A stretch of DNA of 64,000 bases, from positions 49,815 through 113,814 of the forward strand of contig JAFTSU010000014.1 in assembly GCA_017467105.1 (NCBI GenBank). The letters run 5' to 3'. Under the pieces are notes generated by a model. That model ran no database searches. It was not told the origin of the DNA and saw nothing but the letters and a program-made list of their open reading frames with translations. This document shows positions 1 to 9,727 of this stretch, in pieces (the stretch's first letter is position 1; each line of letters starts with the position of its first letter). The translations under genes and the position numbers were made by a program. The stretch is from Clostridia bacterium (GTDB lineage Bacteria > Bacillota > Clostridia > Oscillospirales > CAG-272).

Positions 1-2
1 CG

Positions 3-611
3 GGAGGCGGTACTAATCTGCAGGCGCTGATAGACGCGGAGGAGAGAGGAGAGCTTGGCTCGGGAAAAATCTCTCTCGTTATCTCCTCTAAGCCTGACGT
101 GTATGCTCTCACTCGGGCGGAAAAGCACGGAATACCCGCATCGGTTATTCCAAGACGCGATTACGACAGTATTGCGGATTATACGCAGGCTCTGGTTCTG
201 AAGCTTCGCAAGGAGAGGATAGACCTGGTCGTTCTGGCAGGCTTCCTCACTATCATTGACGAGCAGATGTATGATAGCTTCCCCAATAAAATATTAAACG
301 TCCATCCCGCCCTGATCCCGTCCTTCTGTGGTAAGGGATACTACGGACTTCATGTGCACGAGGCGGCTCTCGCCAAGGGCGTTAAGGTGTCCGGAGCCAC
401 GGTTCATATAGTTACTCCCGAGTGTGACGCAGGTCCCATAGTTCTGCAGAAGGCTGTAGAGGTTATGGAGGACGACACACCCGAGACTCTCCAGAGGAGA
501 ATTATGGAGGAGGCGGAATGGCAGCTTCTTCCCCGCGCGGTACGCCTATTTGCCGATGACGACGCAGAGGTAATTGACGGCAAAGTAATAATTAAGGAGA
601 AAAGACAATGA
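3..611 (+). CDS. purN: Phosphoribosylglycinamide formyltransferase PurN (5' partial)
   Basis: Transfers a formyl group from 10-formyl-THF to GAR, the third step of de novo purine synthesis, in the cytosol. The reading frame is open to the window edge and begins inside the N-terminal nucleotide-binding loop (GGGTNLQALIDA), so only about the first ten residues are missing; the internal Met at 99 is not the start. The catalytic motifs are visible: NVHPALIP (Asn-His) and DAGPIVLQ (Asp). It is the first visible gene of a purine operon; its stop overlaps the next start as ATGA. Identification is secure. Confidence 0.95.
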   Translation, partial: GGGTNLQALIDAEERGELGSGKISLVISSKPDVYALTRAEKHGIPASVIPRRDYDSIADYTQALVLKLRKERIDLVVLAGFLTIIDEQMYDSFPNKILNVHPALIPSFCGKGYYGLHVHEAALAKGVKVSGATVHIVTPECDAGPIVLQKAVEVMEDDTPETLQRRIMEEAEWQLLPRAVRLFADDDAEVIDGKVIIKEKRQ

Positions 612-1324
612 AGGTATCAACTATCAGCGAGGAGCTTAATTCTCTTGCGTATCACGGCAGAGGTATTATGATAGGAAAAAGTCCCAATGGCAAGAAGGCT
701 GTGATAGCCTACTTCATAATGGGAAGAAGCGTCAACAGCCGTAACCGCGTTTTCGTGGCGGAGGGCGATGCTCTGCGCACCAAGGCGTTTGATGAATCAA
801 AGATGGTCGATCCTCATCTTATCATATATTATCCCGTCAGAGTCCTTGGCAACAAAACGATAGTGACCAACGGTGATCAGACCGACACTATCTACGAGCT
901 TATGGACAGACAGATGACCTTTGAACAGGCACTCAGAACCCGTGAATTTGAGGATGATAAGCCCAACTTCACCCCCAGAATATCGGGAATAGTCCGTCGC
1001 GAGAGGGACGGAATGAATTTCGCAATGTCCATTCTCAAGAGCGCGGAGGGAGACGATTCCTCCTGCGAGAGATTCACCTACGCATATTCAGATCCCAAGT
1101 CCGGATATGCCAAGTTTATTCACACCTACAACTCAGACGGCGATCCTATCCCCTCGTTCGAGGGAGAACCCAAGACCCTCTTTCTTCCCGATACGGATAT
1201 TGACGGTCTTACCTCGCTTATCTGGGAGAATCTGAATGAGGACAATAAGGTATCCCTCTTCGTAAGATACGTTGATATTGCGAGCGGAGAGTGTGAGACC
1301 AGAATAGTAAATAAGAACGTATAA
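608..1324 (+). CDS. purO: PurO-type IMP cyclohydrolase
   Basis: 238 residues resembling the IMP cyclohydrolase family first known from archaea (PurO, Pfam IMP_cyclohyd): N-terminal SLAYHGRGIMIG, then GRSVNSRNRVF, and an internal NFTPRISGI segment. It would close the ring of FAICAR to IMP, the last step of the pathway. The start overlaps the purN stop by four bases (ATGA), so the two are translationally coupled. The gene immediately downstream is a stand-alone AICAR transformylase, so together the pair replaces the usual bifunctional PurH. Family assignment is by recognition of the sequence pattern; the role is strongly supported by context. Confidence 0.82.
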   Translation: MKVSTISEELNSLAYHGRGIMIGKSPNGKKAVIAYFIMGRSVNSRNRVFVAEGDALRTKAFDESKMVDPHLIIYYPVRVLGNKTIVTNGDQTDTIYELMDRQMTFEQALRTREFEDDKPNFTPRISGIVRRERDGMNFAMSILKSAEGDDSSCERFTYAYSDPKSGYAKFIHTYNSDGDPIPSFEGEPKTLFLPDTDIDGLTSLIWENLNEDNKVSLFVRYVDIASGECETRIVNKNV

Positions 1325-1335
1325 GGAGAGAAAAA

Positions 1336-2520
1336 ATGAAGGAATTTGAACTTAAGTACGGCTGTAATCCCAATCAGAAGCCCTCTAAGATCTATATGCA
1401 CGACGGCTCCGAGCTTCCTATCGAAATACTGAACGGAAAGCCCGGTTACATTAATTTCCTCGACGCTTTCAATTCCTGGCAGCTTGTTAAGGAGCTTAAG
1501 GAGGCTACGGGTCTTCCCTCAGCTACCTCGTTCAAGCACGTCAGTCCCACCTCCGCGGCTGTCGGCGTTAAGCTTTCCGACACCTTGAAGCGCGCATGCT
1601 TCGTGGACGATATAGAGGGTCTTGACGAGTCTGCTCTCGCTTGCGCATACGCTCGCGCAAGAGGCACTGACCGTATGTCCTCATTTGGCGACTGGATCGC
1701 CCTCTCCGACGTTTGCGACAAGACCACCGCTCTTATCATAAAGAGGGAAATATCCGACGGCATAATTGCCCCCGGATATACCGACGAGGCGCTTGAGATA
1801 CTCAAGACCAAGAAGAAGGGTAATTACAATATAGTAAAGGTGGATCCCGATTTTACACCCGATCCCATAGAGCGTAAGCAGGTCTACGGCATAACGTTTG
1901 AGCAGGGAAGAAATAATTTCAAGATTGACTCCGAGCTTTTCTCGAACGTTGTATCGAAGAACAAGGACCTTCCCCCCGAGGCTATCAGAGATCTTACGAT
2001 AGCTCTCATTACTCTTAAGTATACTCAGTCAAACTCCGTATGCTTTGCATACGACGGTCAGGCTATAGGCGTAGGCGCAGGTCAGCAGTCCAGAATTCAC
2101 TGCACCCGTCTCGCAGGCACCAAGGCAGACACCTGGCATCTCCGTCAGCACGAGAAGGTTCTGTCTCTGCCGTTCCTTCCGGGTATTGCCCGTCCCGACA
2201 GAGATAACGTTATCGACGGATATATAAACAAGAACGAGGAGGACGTGTGCGCTGACGGTAATTGGCAGAAGTACTTTACCTCCCGTCCTGAGCCGCTCAC
2301 AGCAGAGGAGGCAAGGGCTTATCTCGACACGGTAAGCGGAGTTTCTCTCGGATCGGATGCGTTCTTCCCCTTCGGTGATAATATAGAGAGGGCAAAGAGA
2401 AGCGGAGTCGCTTACGTTGCGGAGCCCGGCGGATCGGTTCGCGACGATGCGGTTATAGAGACTGCTGATAAATACGGTATGTGCGTTACATTTACCGGAA
2501 TGCGTCTTTTCCATCACTGA
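1336..2520 (+). CDS. purH: Stand-alone AICAR transformylase (PurH C-terminal domain type)
   Basis: 394 residues corresponding only to the formyltransferase half of PurH (AICARFT_IMPCHas), without the MGS-like IMP cyclohydrolase domain. It formylates AICAR with 10-formyl-THF. The catalytic Lys-His pair is in FKHVSPTSAAVG near residue 67, and the substrate-binding blocks GTDRMSSFGDWIA and GAGQQSRIHCTRLAG are intact. A ribosome site (AAGGAGAG) lies 6 bases before the ATG. The C-terminus ends in the usual RLFHH. The cyclohydrolase activity is supplied by the preceding PurO-type gene. Confidence 0.93.
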   Translation: MKEFELKYGCNPNQKPSKIYMHDGSELPIEILNGKPGYINFLDAFNSWQLVKELKEATGLPSATSFKHVSPTSAAVGVKLSDTLKRACFVDDIEGLDESALACAYARARGTDRMSSFGDWIALSDVCDKTTALIIKREISDGIIAPGYTDEALEILKTKKKGNYNIVKVDPDFTPDPIERKQVYGITFEQGRNNFKIDSELFSNVVSKNKDLPPEAIRDLTIALITLKYTQSNSVCFAYDGQAIGVGAGQQSRIHCTRLAGTKADTWHLRQHEKVLSLPFLPGIARPDRDNVIDGYINKNEEDVCADGNWQKYFTSRPEPLTAEEARAYLDTVSGVSLGSDAFFPFGDNIERAKRSGVAYVAEPGGSVRDDAVIETADKYGMCVTFTGMRLFHH

Positions 2521-2545
2521 TATCCTTGTACGAGAGGCACAGAAT

Positions 2546-3820
2546 ATGAAATTAATGGTTGTAGGTGGCGGCGGCAGAGAGCACGCCATCATTAAGAAGC
2601 TTAAGGAAAATAAGAGCGTAACGGAAATCTACGCTCTTCCCGGCAACGGCGGTATGGCAGACGACTGTATTCCCGTGGCTATCGGAGCGAAGGATATTGA
2701 CGCCATCGTAAAATTTGCGCTCGAGAAGAAGATCGATTACGCGGTGGTTGCGCCTGACGATCCTCTGGTGCTTGGCTGCGTTGACAGGCTTGAGGAGGTT
2801 GGTATTTCGTCCTTCGGACCGAGAAAATGCGCCGCTATCATAGAGGGAAGTAAGGTCTTTTCCAAGAATTTAATGAAGAAATACGGTATTCCAACAGCCT
2901 CATACGAGGTGTTCGAGAATGCGACGGAGGCTCTCTCGTATATAGAGAGCTGTCCTATCCCAACGGTTATCAAGGCTGACGGACTCGCGCTCGGCAAGGG
3001 CGTTATCATAGCGACCGACAGAGAGATGGCAAGGGATGCGGTCCGCTCTATTATGGAGGACAGAAAGTTCGGTGACAGCGGCTCGCGTATAGTGGTTGAG
3101 GAATTTCTTACAGGTCCGGAGGTATCCGTGCTTTGCTTTACGGACGGTAAGAGTATAAAGCCCATGGTATCTTCTATGGATCATAAGCGCGCGAAGGACG
3201 GTGACGAGGGCTTGAATACGGGAGGAATGGGAACGGTTGCTCCGAATCCTTACTACACTCCCGATATAGCAGACAGATGTATGAATGAGATATTCATTCC
3301 CACCGTTGACGCTATGTGCAGAGAGGACAGGGAGTTCAGGGGCTGCCTCTACTTCGGTCTTATGATTACCCCAAACGGCCCAAAGGTCATAGAATACAAT
3401 TGCCGCTTCGGCGATCCGGAAACTCAGGTAGTTCTTCCTCTTCTTGAGTCTGATCTCTTGGATATTATGATGGCAACAACCAATCAAACTCTTGATAAAT
3501 GTGAAGTAAAGTTTGCAAATCACTCTGCTTGCTGTGTAATTATGGCGTCTGAAGGTTATCCGGAATCGTATAAAAAAGGATATGAGATTACTATAGACCC
3601 CGCGGTAAAGGACAGCGTTTACGTAGCCGGCGCAGCGCTTGAGAACGGCAAGCTTCTTACTAATGGCGGTCGTGTTCTTGGAGTTGTAGGCACGGACGAA
3701 ACGCTTGAAGGAGCAATAAAGGACGCATACTCTAAGGTGTCCTCAGTTCACTTTGATAACGCGTTCTTCCGCCGCGATATCGGTAAAAGAGCAATGAAAG
3801 CATTGGAGGACAGTCAGTAA
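2546..3820 (+). CDS. purD: Phosphoribosylamine-glycine ligase PurD
   Basis: GAR synthetase: ATP-dependent ligation of glycine to phosphoribosylamine, second step of purine synthesis. 424 residues, the usual length. The N-terminal dinucleotide-like loop GGGGREHAI, the ATP-grasp motifs (VIKADGLALGKGV, NTGGMGTVAPNPYY) and the metal-binding end YNCRFGDPETQVVLP are all present. The stop codon overlaps the purL start by one base (TAATG), so the two are coupled. Part of the purine operon. Confidence 0.97.
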   Translation: MKLMVVGGGGREHAIIKKLKENKSVTEIYALPGNGGMADDCIPVAIGAKDIDAIVKFALEKKIDYAVVAPDDPLVLGCVDRLEEVGISSFGPRKCAAIIEGSKVFSKNLMKKYGIPTASYEVFENATEALSYIESCPIPTVIKADGLALGKGVIIATDREMARDAVRSIMEDRKFGDSGSRIVVEEFLTGPEVSVLCFTDGKSIKPMVSSMDHKRAKDGDEGLNTGGMGTVAPNPYYTPDIADRCMNEIFIPTVDAMCREDREFRGCLYFGLMITPNGPKVIEYNCRFGDPETQVVLPLLESDLLDIMMATTNQTLDKCEVKFANHSACCVIMASEGYPESYKKGYEITIDPAVKDSVYVAGAALENGKLLTNGGRVLGVVGTDETLEGAIKDAYSKVSSVHFDNAFFRRDIGKRAMKALEDSQ

Positions 3821-6800
3821 TGGTATATCGAATTTACGTTGAAAAGAGAGAGGGCCTGGATCACGAGGCAAGAGCTCTTTGCTCCGAGATCAGAACGTTT
3901 CTTGGAATAGGCTCGGTGGACAGAGTCAGGATCCTTAACCGTTACGACGCGGAGAATATCACGGAGGAGCTGTTTGATTACGCCGTTCGTACGGTGTTTT
4001 CCGAGCCTCAGCTTGATCTGGTTTACCGTAAAGTAGAAAACGACGGCGCGACGGTTTTTGCTACAGAATATCTCCCGGGTCAATTTGATCAGCGCGCGGA
4101 CAGTGCGGCTCAGTGTATCCAGCTTATTTCCCACGGTGAGAAGCCTACCGTTGCCAGCGCGAAGATCTATATGCTTTACGGCAGACTTTCTAAGGATGAC
4201 ATCGCCAGAATCAAAAAGCACGTTATAAATCCCGTTGAGGCAAGAGAGGCTTCTCTTGCTCCCCGTGATACTCTTGCAGGTGAGTACACCGTGCCTACTG
4301 AGGTCAAGACTCTGGACGGCTTCCTCGAGCTTGACGATTCCGGTCTTTCGGGTATTATAAATGAGATGGGTCTGGCTATGGATCTCGACGATATCAGATT
4401 CTGTCAGAGCTACTTCCGTACAGAGAAGAGATGTCCTACCGTAACGGAGATCAAGATGATAGACACCTATTGGTCTGATCATTGCCGTCACACTACCTTC
4501 CTAACTACAATTGATAATATCACTTTCGAGGACGAGCTGCTTCAGCGCACGTACGAGGAATATCTCGCTTCCAGAAAATATTTGGACCGCACGAAGCCCC
4601 AGAACCTTATGGACATAGGCACTATTGCCGCAAAGTGTCTAAAAAAGGCGGGACGGCTTCAGGGCCTTGACGAGTCAGAGGAGATAAACGCCTGCACGGT
4701 CAAGATCACCGTAGACGTTGACGGCACTGCTGAGCCTTGGCTCCTTCTTTTCAAGAACGAAACTCACAATCACCCAACGGAGATAGAGCCCTTCGGCGGC
4801 GCGGCCACCTGTATCGGCGGCGCGATTCGCGATCCTCTCTCCGGCAGATCCTACGTTTACGCGGCTATGCGTCTTACAGGCGCGGCTGATCCTACCAAGC
4901 CTCTTTCCGATACTTTGGCCGGTAAGCTTCCTCAGCGTAAGATCGTAACCACGGCAGCAGCGGGATACTCGTCATACGGCAACCAGATAGGACTTGCTAC
5001 GGGCATCGTAGACGAGATCTACCACGACGGTTATGCCGCAAAGCATATGGAGGTCGGCGCGGTTATCGCCGCCGCTCCCGTGGCAAACGTCAGACGCGAG
5101 GTTCCCGCGCCCGGAGACCTTGTTGTTCTTCTTGGCGGCAGAACCGGCAGAGACGGCTGTGGTGGTGCGACGGGATCATCCAAATCCCATAATCTTCAGT
5201 CACTTGAGAGCTGCGGCGCCGAGGTGCAGAAGGGAAATGCACCCGAGGAGAGAAAGCTTCAGCGTCTCTTCAGAAATCCCAAGGTCTCATCTATGATCAA
5301 GCGCTGTAACGATTTCGGAGCGGGCGGCGTTTCCGTTGCGATTGGAGAGCTTGCGGACGGACTTGATATAGACCTTAACGCAGTACCTAAGAAGTATGAT
5401 GGCCTTGACGGAACAGAGCTTGCCATCAGCGAATCTCAGGAGCGTATGGCTGTTGTTATAGAGTCCAAGAACCGCAAGAAATTCTTAGATCTTGCTATGA
5501 CCGAAAACCTTGAGGCAACTGTTGTTGCCAAGGTGAAGGCTGACCCCAGACTCACTATGAAATGGAATGGCAAGACCATAGTGGATATAAGCCGAGAGTT
5601 CTTGAATTCCAACGGAGCGGAGAAGCATATAAGCATAAACGCCGCACCCGTGTGCGATTATTCTAAGGAAATACCTCAGAGCTTTGCTGACGGAATGAGC
5701 GGAATTGCAAATGGACTTAACACCTGCTCAAAGCGGGGTCTCTCCGAGAGATTTGACAGCACCATAGGAGCGGGCACCGTTCTTATGCCCTTTGGCGGCA
5801 AATATCAGCGCACACCCATTCAGGCAATGGTACACAAGATATCGGTGGAGAAGGGACATACCGATCTTGCTTCGTATATGTCCTGGGGATATAACCCCGA
5901 TCTGTCATCCAAGAGCCCCTATCACGGAGCTTATCTTGCGGTAGTCGAGTCAGTCAGCAAGCTGATCGCAACCGGAGCGGAATATAAGGACGTATATCTT
6001 ACCTTCCAGGAATATTTTGAGAAGCCCGGCAAGGATCCCTCCCGTTGGGGAAAGCCGCTCTCCGCGCTTCTTGGCGCATATAAGGCGCAGATGGATCTTG
6101 GAATTGCGGCAATAGGCGGTAAGGATTCTATGAGCGGCAGCTTTGAGAAGCTTGACGTTCCTCCCACGCTTATTTCCTTCGCAGTTACAACCGACCCGGC
6201 GTCGTGCGCCGTATCACCCGAGTTCAAGGAGGCGTCTCATAAGCTCGTTCTTATCTCTCCCGAATATGATAAGGACGGTCTGCCGGTTACTGACAGTCTC
6301 CTTAAAACCTACGGCACCGTTACATCACTTATGCGCGAGGGCAGAGTGTATTCAGCGTACACCGTAGCCTACGGCGGTATAGCCGAGGCTGTGCTTAAGA
6401 TGAGCCTCGGAAACGGCTTCGGCTTCACCTTCGATCCGTCGCTTACTCTCGCTGATATCTTCGGCTACAAGTACGGCTCGTTCTTGCTTGAGGTTGCGGA
6501 AGGCGAGAGAGTTGGTGATCCGATCGGCGTGATCACAGAGGAGAATGAGTTCGTTTGGAACGGCGAAAAGCTCGACACGGGTGCGGTCATAAAGCTTTAC
6601 GAGGATAAGCTTGAGTCCGTATATCCCTGCAATATCGAATATGATACGGAGATGCCTAAAACCGTATCCAGCAAGCCGCGCGAGAGAGTTTCTCCCCACG
6701 TAAATGTTGCAAAGCCCCGCGTTTTGATTCCCGTATTCCCAGGCACGAACTGTGAGTACGATTCTGCCAAGGCTGTTACGGATGCAGGCGCAGAGGCTGA

Positions 6801-7512
6801 GATATTCGTTATCAACAATCTTACGGCTGACGGAATCAAGCGCTCTGCGGAGACCTTTGCGGAAAAGATCAAGGCGTCTCAGGCAATATTCGTTCCCGGT
6901 GGCTTTTCGGGCGGAGACGAGCCGGACGGCTCCGGTAAATTTATTACCGCTTTCTTCCGCGGCGAGATCGTAAAGGGTGCGGTAAGCGAGCTTCTTGACT
7001 CCCGTGACGGACTTATGTGCGGTATCTGTAACGGCTTCCAGGCTCTTATCAAGCTTGGACTTTTGCCTTACGGCAAGATCATTGATACTGACGAGAAGTG
7101 TCCCACTCTTACCTTTAACAATATTTCTCGCCATCAGTCAAAGATAGTCAGAACGCGCATTGCGTCTAATATGTCACCCTGGCTCTCTCTTTGCGAGGTA
7201 GGTGAAATATATAACGTTCCGATCTCTCACGGCGAGGGTAAGTTTATAGCAACGGATAAGGTTATCCGTCAGCTTATAAGGAACGCTCAGATAGCTACTC
7301 AGTACGTTGATATGGAGGGTAAGGCAACCTACGATATCGACTACAACCCCAACGGATCCACTTTGGCTATAGAGGGTATTACCTCTCCCGACGGACGTGT
7401 ATTCGGTAAAATGGGTCATTCCGAGCGTATAGGAAAGGATCTTTACCGCAACGTTATCGGCGAGTACGATATTAAGATGTTTAAGTCGATGGTCAAGTAT
7501 TTCAAGGGCTGA
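3820..7512 (+). CDS. purL: Single-chain phosphoribosylformylglycinamidine synthase PurL (with fused PurQ domain)
   Basis: 1230 residues, the large single-chain form of FGAM synthase that carries both the synthase and the glutaminase. The synthase part has SDHCRHTTF near residue 223 and the ATP-binding stretch FKNETHNHPTEIEPFGG. A class I glutamine amidotransferase domain occupies roughly residues 960-1230, with its nucleophilic Cys in CGICNGFQAL and the catalytic His-Glu region near PISHGEGKF. It converts FGAR plus glutamine and ATP to FGAM. Many Gram-positive bacteria use separate PurS, PurQ and PurL instead. It is the last gene of the operon and a terminator follows. Confidence 0.97.
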   Translation: MVYRIYVEKREGLDHEARALCSEIRTFLGIGSVDRVRILNRYDAENITEELFDYAVRTVFSEPQLDLVYRKVENDGATVFATEYLPGQFDQRADSAAQCIQLISHGEKPTVASAKIYMLYGRLSKDDIARIKKHVINPVEAREASLAPRDTLAGEYTVPTEVKTLDGFLELDDSGLSGIINEMGLAMDLDDIRFCQSYFRTEKRCPTVTEIKMIDTYWSDHCRHTTFLTTIDNITFEDELLQRTYEEYLASRKYLDRTKPQNLMDIGTIAAKCLKKAGRLQGLDESEEINACTVKITVDVDGTAEPWLLLFKNETHNHPTEIEPFGGAATCIGGAIRDPLSGRSYVYAAMRLTGAADPTKPLSDTLAGKLPQRKIVTTAAAGYSSYGNQIGLATGIVDEIYHDGYAAKHMEVGAVIAAAPVANVRREVPAPGDLVVLLGGRTGRDGCGGATGSSKSHNLQSLESCGAEVQKGNAPEERKLQRLFRNPKVSSMIKRCNDFGAGGVSVAIGELADGLDIDLNAVPKKYDGLDGTELAISESQERMAVVIESKNRKKFLDLAMTENLEATVVAKVKADPRLTMKWNGKTIVDISREFLNSNGAEKHISINAAPVCDYSKEIPQSFADGMSGIANGLNTCSKRGLSERFDSTIGAGTVLMPFGGKYQRTPIQAMVHKISVEKGHTDLASYMSWGYNPDLSSKSPYHGAYLAVVESVSKLIATGAEYKDVYLTFQEYFEKPGKDPSRWGKPLSALLGAYKAQMDLGIAAIGGKDSMSGSFEKLDVPPTLISFAVTTDPASCAVSPEFKEASHKLVLISPEYDKDGLPVTDSLLKTYGTVTSLMREGRVYSAYTVAYGGIAEAVLKMSLGNGFGFTFDPSLTLADIFGYKYGSFLLEVAEGERVGDPIGVITEENEFVWNGEKLDTGAVIKLYEDKLESVYPCNIEYDTEMPKTVSSKPRERVSPHVNVAKPRVLIPVFPGTNCEYDSAKAVTDAGAEAEIFVINNLTADGIKRSAETFAEKIKASQAIFVPGGFSGGDEPDGSGKFITAFFRGEIVKGAVSELLDSRDGLMCGICNGFQALIKLGLLPYGKIIDTDEKCPTLTFNNISRHQSKIVRTRIASNMSPWLSLCEVGEIYNVPISHGEGKFIATDKVIRQLIRNAQIATQYVDMEGKATYDIDYNPNGSTLAIEGITSPDGRVFGKMGHSERIGKDLYRNVIGEYDIKMFKSMVKYFKG

Positions 7513-7533
7513 ATAATATAGTAAAACACACGG

Positions 7534-7576
7534 ACCGGGTCTGCTTTAATCAGAGCAAATCCGGTCTGCTTTTTCG
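7534..7576 (+). terminator. Intrinsic terminator of the purine operon
   Basis: An imperfect 14-bp stem (ACCGGGTCTGCTTT against AGAGCAAATCCGGT, with two G-U pairs and one mismatch) is followed by a T run, 22 bases after the purL stop. Confidence 0.8.
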
Positions 7577-7635
7577 CCTTATTCAACATCACTCTGAACA
7601 CGAAAAACGGCGCTGCTGTTATTTTGAAAAGAGTA

Positions 7636-7664
7636 TTGACTTTTATTTATTGCTATGATAAAAT
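7636..7664 (+). promoter_or_regulatory. Sigma-A promoter for the permease/kinase/SIS operon
   Basis: TTGACT at 7636, a 17-base spacer, then TAAAAT at 7659. A second possible -10 (TATAAT) lies at 7673. It starts the transcription unit that begins at 7727. Confidence 0.7.
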
Positions 7665-7726
7665 GGCAGAGGTATAATCACTTAGGTTGTTGATAATTAG
7701 TCTACTGTGTCATAGCGAGGAAAATT

Positions 7727-8653
7727 ATGTGGGTGTATTACTTGATGCTGATCGGAGCGGTATTGCTGTTTTCCATTCAGTTCGTATTCTCAAAATGCTA
7801 TCAGAGGGAGAAGGGCTCTTCCTTCTTCTACTCAATGCTCTTCAGCGTTATAACGGGCGCTGTATCAATTCCGTATTTTTTGATACTCAACGGCTCGCGC
7901 CTTGAGATGACACCGTTTTCTCTTTTCTTGGCTGTGCTGTATTCCATTGACGCCCTGGCTTGCACGGTCTTTGGCGTCAAGACCCTTGAGCGCGCCAATC
8001 TTTCGGTATATTCTCTGTTTATGATGCTGGGCGGTATGCTTCTGCCTTTCCTATACGGATTTACTCTGGGCGAGGAAATGACGTTAATTAAGGGAGTCGC
8101 TATGCTGCTTGTGCTTCTTTCTATGGCTTTTACGCTGAAGAAGGAGGACGGAAAGAAAACCGATCTGTTTTTGGTTCTATGCTACGGAGTAATTTTCGTC
8201 ACCAACGGCTTGACGGGCGTAATGACATTTATGCATCAGCGTGCTACCGTTGCCGTAGTCAGCGCGTCCGGCTTCCTGCTGTTATCCAATATAGTTAAGA
8301 CGGTTTTGGCTCTGGCGGTCGTTGCGGGCATTTTTATCGCAGCAAAAGTCAGAGGAAAAGACGCTATGTTGGTTCATGGCGCAGCAGAGGGTAAAAGAAA
8401 GCCTTCACCGATAAAGAGTTGGGTGGTTGCCGTGGGATGCGCGGTCGGATTCGCTTTTGTAAACGGTACGGGCTCGCTTCTTTCTACTCTGACCGCCTCG
8501 TACATAGAGGCGGGTATACAGTCAACGATCGGAACGGGCGGCTGCCTCTTAATGTCTGCTCTGTTTGGGCTTTTATTTGGCGAGAGAATAACGAAAAAAA
8601 CGGTTTTTACGTTAGCTTGCGCACTGACAGGCACCGTATTAATAATGCTTTAG
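7727..8653 (+). CDS. DMT-superfamily (EamA-like) permease
   Basis: 308 residues with about ten hydrophobic segments and no extended soluble domain apart from a short Lys-rich loop near residue 220. This is the layout of EamA/drug-metabolite transporters, in which two five-helix halves are typical. It would sit in the cytoplasmic membrane. It is first in an operon with a BadF-type sugar kinase and two SIS proteins, so a role in taking up an amino sugar or related substrate is likely by context only; the sequence does not show the substrate. Confidence 0.72.
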   Translation: MWVYYLMLIGAVLLFSIQFVFSKCYQREKGSSFFYSMLFSVITGAVSIPYFLILNGSRLEMTPFSLFLAVLYSIDALACTVFGVKTLERANLSVYSLFMMLGGMLLPFLYGFTLGEEMTLIKGVAMLLVLLSMAFTLKKEDGKKTDLFLVLCYGVIFVTNGLTGVMTFMHQRATVAVVSASGFLLLSNIVKTVLALAVVAGIFIAAKVRGKDAMLVHGAAEGKRKPSPIKSWVVAVGCAVGFAFVNGTGSLLSTLTASYIEAGIQSTIGTGGCLLMSALFGLLFGERITKKTVFTLACALTGTVLIML

Positions 8654-8726
8654 ATTTACACGCCCCCGGGGTTAAGGTGGAAAATAGGACTTTTTCGCAT
8701 TTTGCAGGTTGTAAAGGAGTATTTCA

Positions 8727-9683
8727 TTGCTAAAAAAATATTATATTGCCGCTGATGGTGGCGGAAGCAAGCTTCAGACTGTTTTGTACGATGAGTGCTT
8801 TCGCGTAATACGCACAGAGAGAATCGCCGGAGTTAATACGCTTTTTAAACCGGAGTCTCTGGTTCGTGAAAGCGTTGGAGAAATGATAGACGGGCTTCTT
8901 GACGGATTAGACGGCGTGATAGCGGGCGCCGATCTTTGTATGCTCGGCGCAGTTGACATTATGTCATCTGTCATCCGCCGACATAGCCCGGACGCAGATA
9001 TACGTATGATCGAGGAGCCTGTGGCCGGACTTGCCTCAGCGCTAAAAACGGGCGGCGCTGTATCACTGTCGGGTACGGGATCGGATGCCTTTTTTGTAAA
9101 GGAAGGCAAGACTTTATCCGTCGTAGGCGGATGGGGTCCTCTTCTCGGTGACGAGGGAAGCGGATACGATATAGGTCTTTCAGCTATACGTGCGGCGATT
9201 TATTCTCACGATGGCAGGGGTGAGAAAACCGCCATCTATGATCTGATTATGGAAGAGTGGAAGCTTCGGGATCTTTGGGAAATCGTAACACGGCTGGCGG
9301 GTAATCCGGATGCGCGTCATCAGGTTGCGTCTGTAGCCGCGCTTTGCTCGAGAGCTGCAAAGGCGGGAGACTGTGTTGCTCTCGGTATTTACGAGAAAGC
9401 GGCAGACGCTTTGTTTTTACAGATACGTACTGCTATTAACCGTCACTATGAGGACTGGGACGGTACGGTTGCGGTTATGGGTGGTGCTTGGAAGGGTCAC
9501 ACCGTGATGCTGGAGAGATTTGAGGCGCAGCTTGTCAGAGAGTATCCGATCGCACGTGTTTTCCATCCCATTTTTGAACCGGTGGCAGGTTGCGCCGTGC
9601 TTCGCGGATTAAGTATGGGTCACAGCATCCCGTTTCTAAGGGCCGCTATGACAGATGGCTTTTCAATTTTTCTTCATCCGTGA
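8727..9683 (+). CDS. BadF/BadG/BcrA/BcrD-family kinase, N-acetylglucosamine/MurNAc kinase-like
   Basis: 318 residues of the ASKHA-type ATPase fold. The N-terminal phosphate-1 loop AADGGGSKLQTVLYD, the phosphate-2 region LSGTGSDAFF near residue 113 and WGPLLGDEGSGYDIG near residue 133 are characteristic of the N-acetylglucosamine kinase/MurK branch. It probably phosphorylates an N-acetylated amino sugar in the cytosol. Translation most likely starts at TTG (8727), because AAAGGAG lies 7 bases upstream and no ATG is suitably placed. Two SIS-domain genes follow within 50 bases, consistent with amino-sugar phosphate catabolism. The exact substrate is not decided by the sequence. Confidence 0.82.
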   Translation: MLKKYYIAADGGGSKLQTVLYDECFRVIRTERIAGVNTLFKPESLVRESVGEMIDGLLDGLDGVIAGADLCMLGAVDIMSSVIRRHSPDADIRMIEEPVAGLASALKTGGAVSLSGTGSDAFFVKEGKTLSVVGGWGPLLGDEGSGYDIGLSAIRAAIYSHDGRGEKTAIYDLIMEEWKLRDLWEIVTRLAGNPDARHQVASVAALCSRAAKAGDCVALGIYEKAADALFLQIRTAINRHYEDWDGTVAVMGGAWKGHTVMLERFEAQLVREYPIARVFHPIFEPVAGCAVLRGLSMGHSIPFLRAAMTDGFSIFLHP

Positions 9684-9727
9684 CTTCCGTCCGACGTTTT
9701 TATTCATAACTAACAAGGAGTATTATT

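Noticed and set aside
6352-7134. 260-codon frame antisense to purL
   Set aside because: It lies entirely within the conserved purL sequence; there is no initiation signal.
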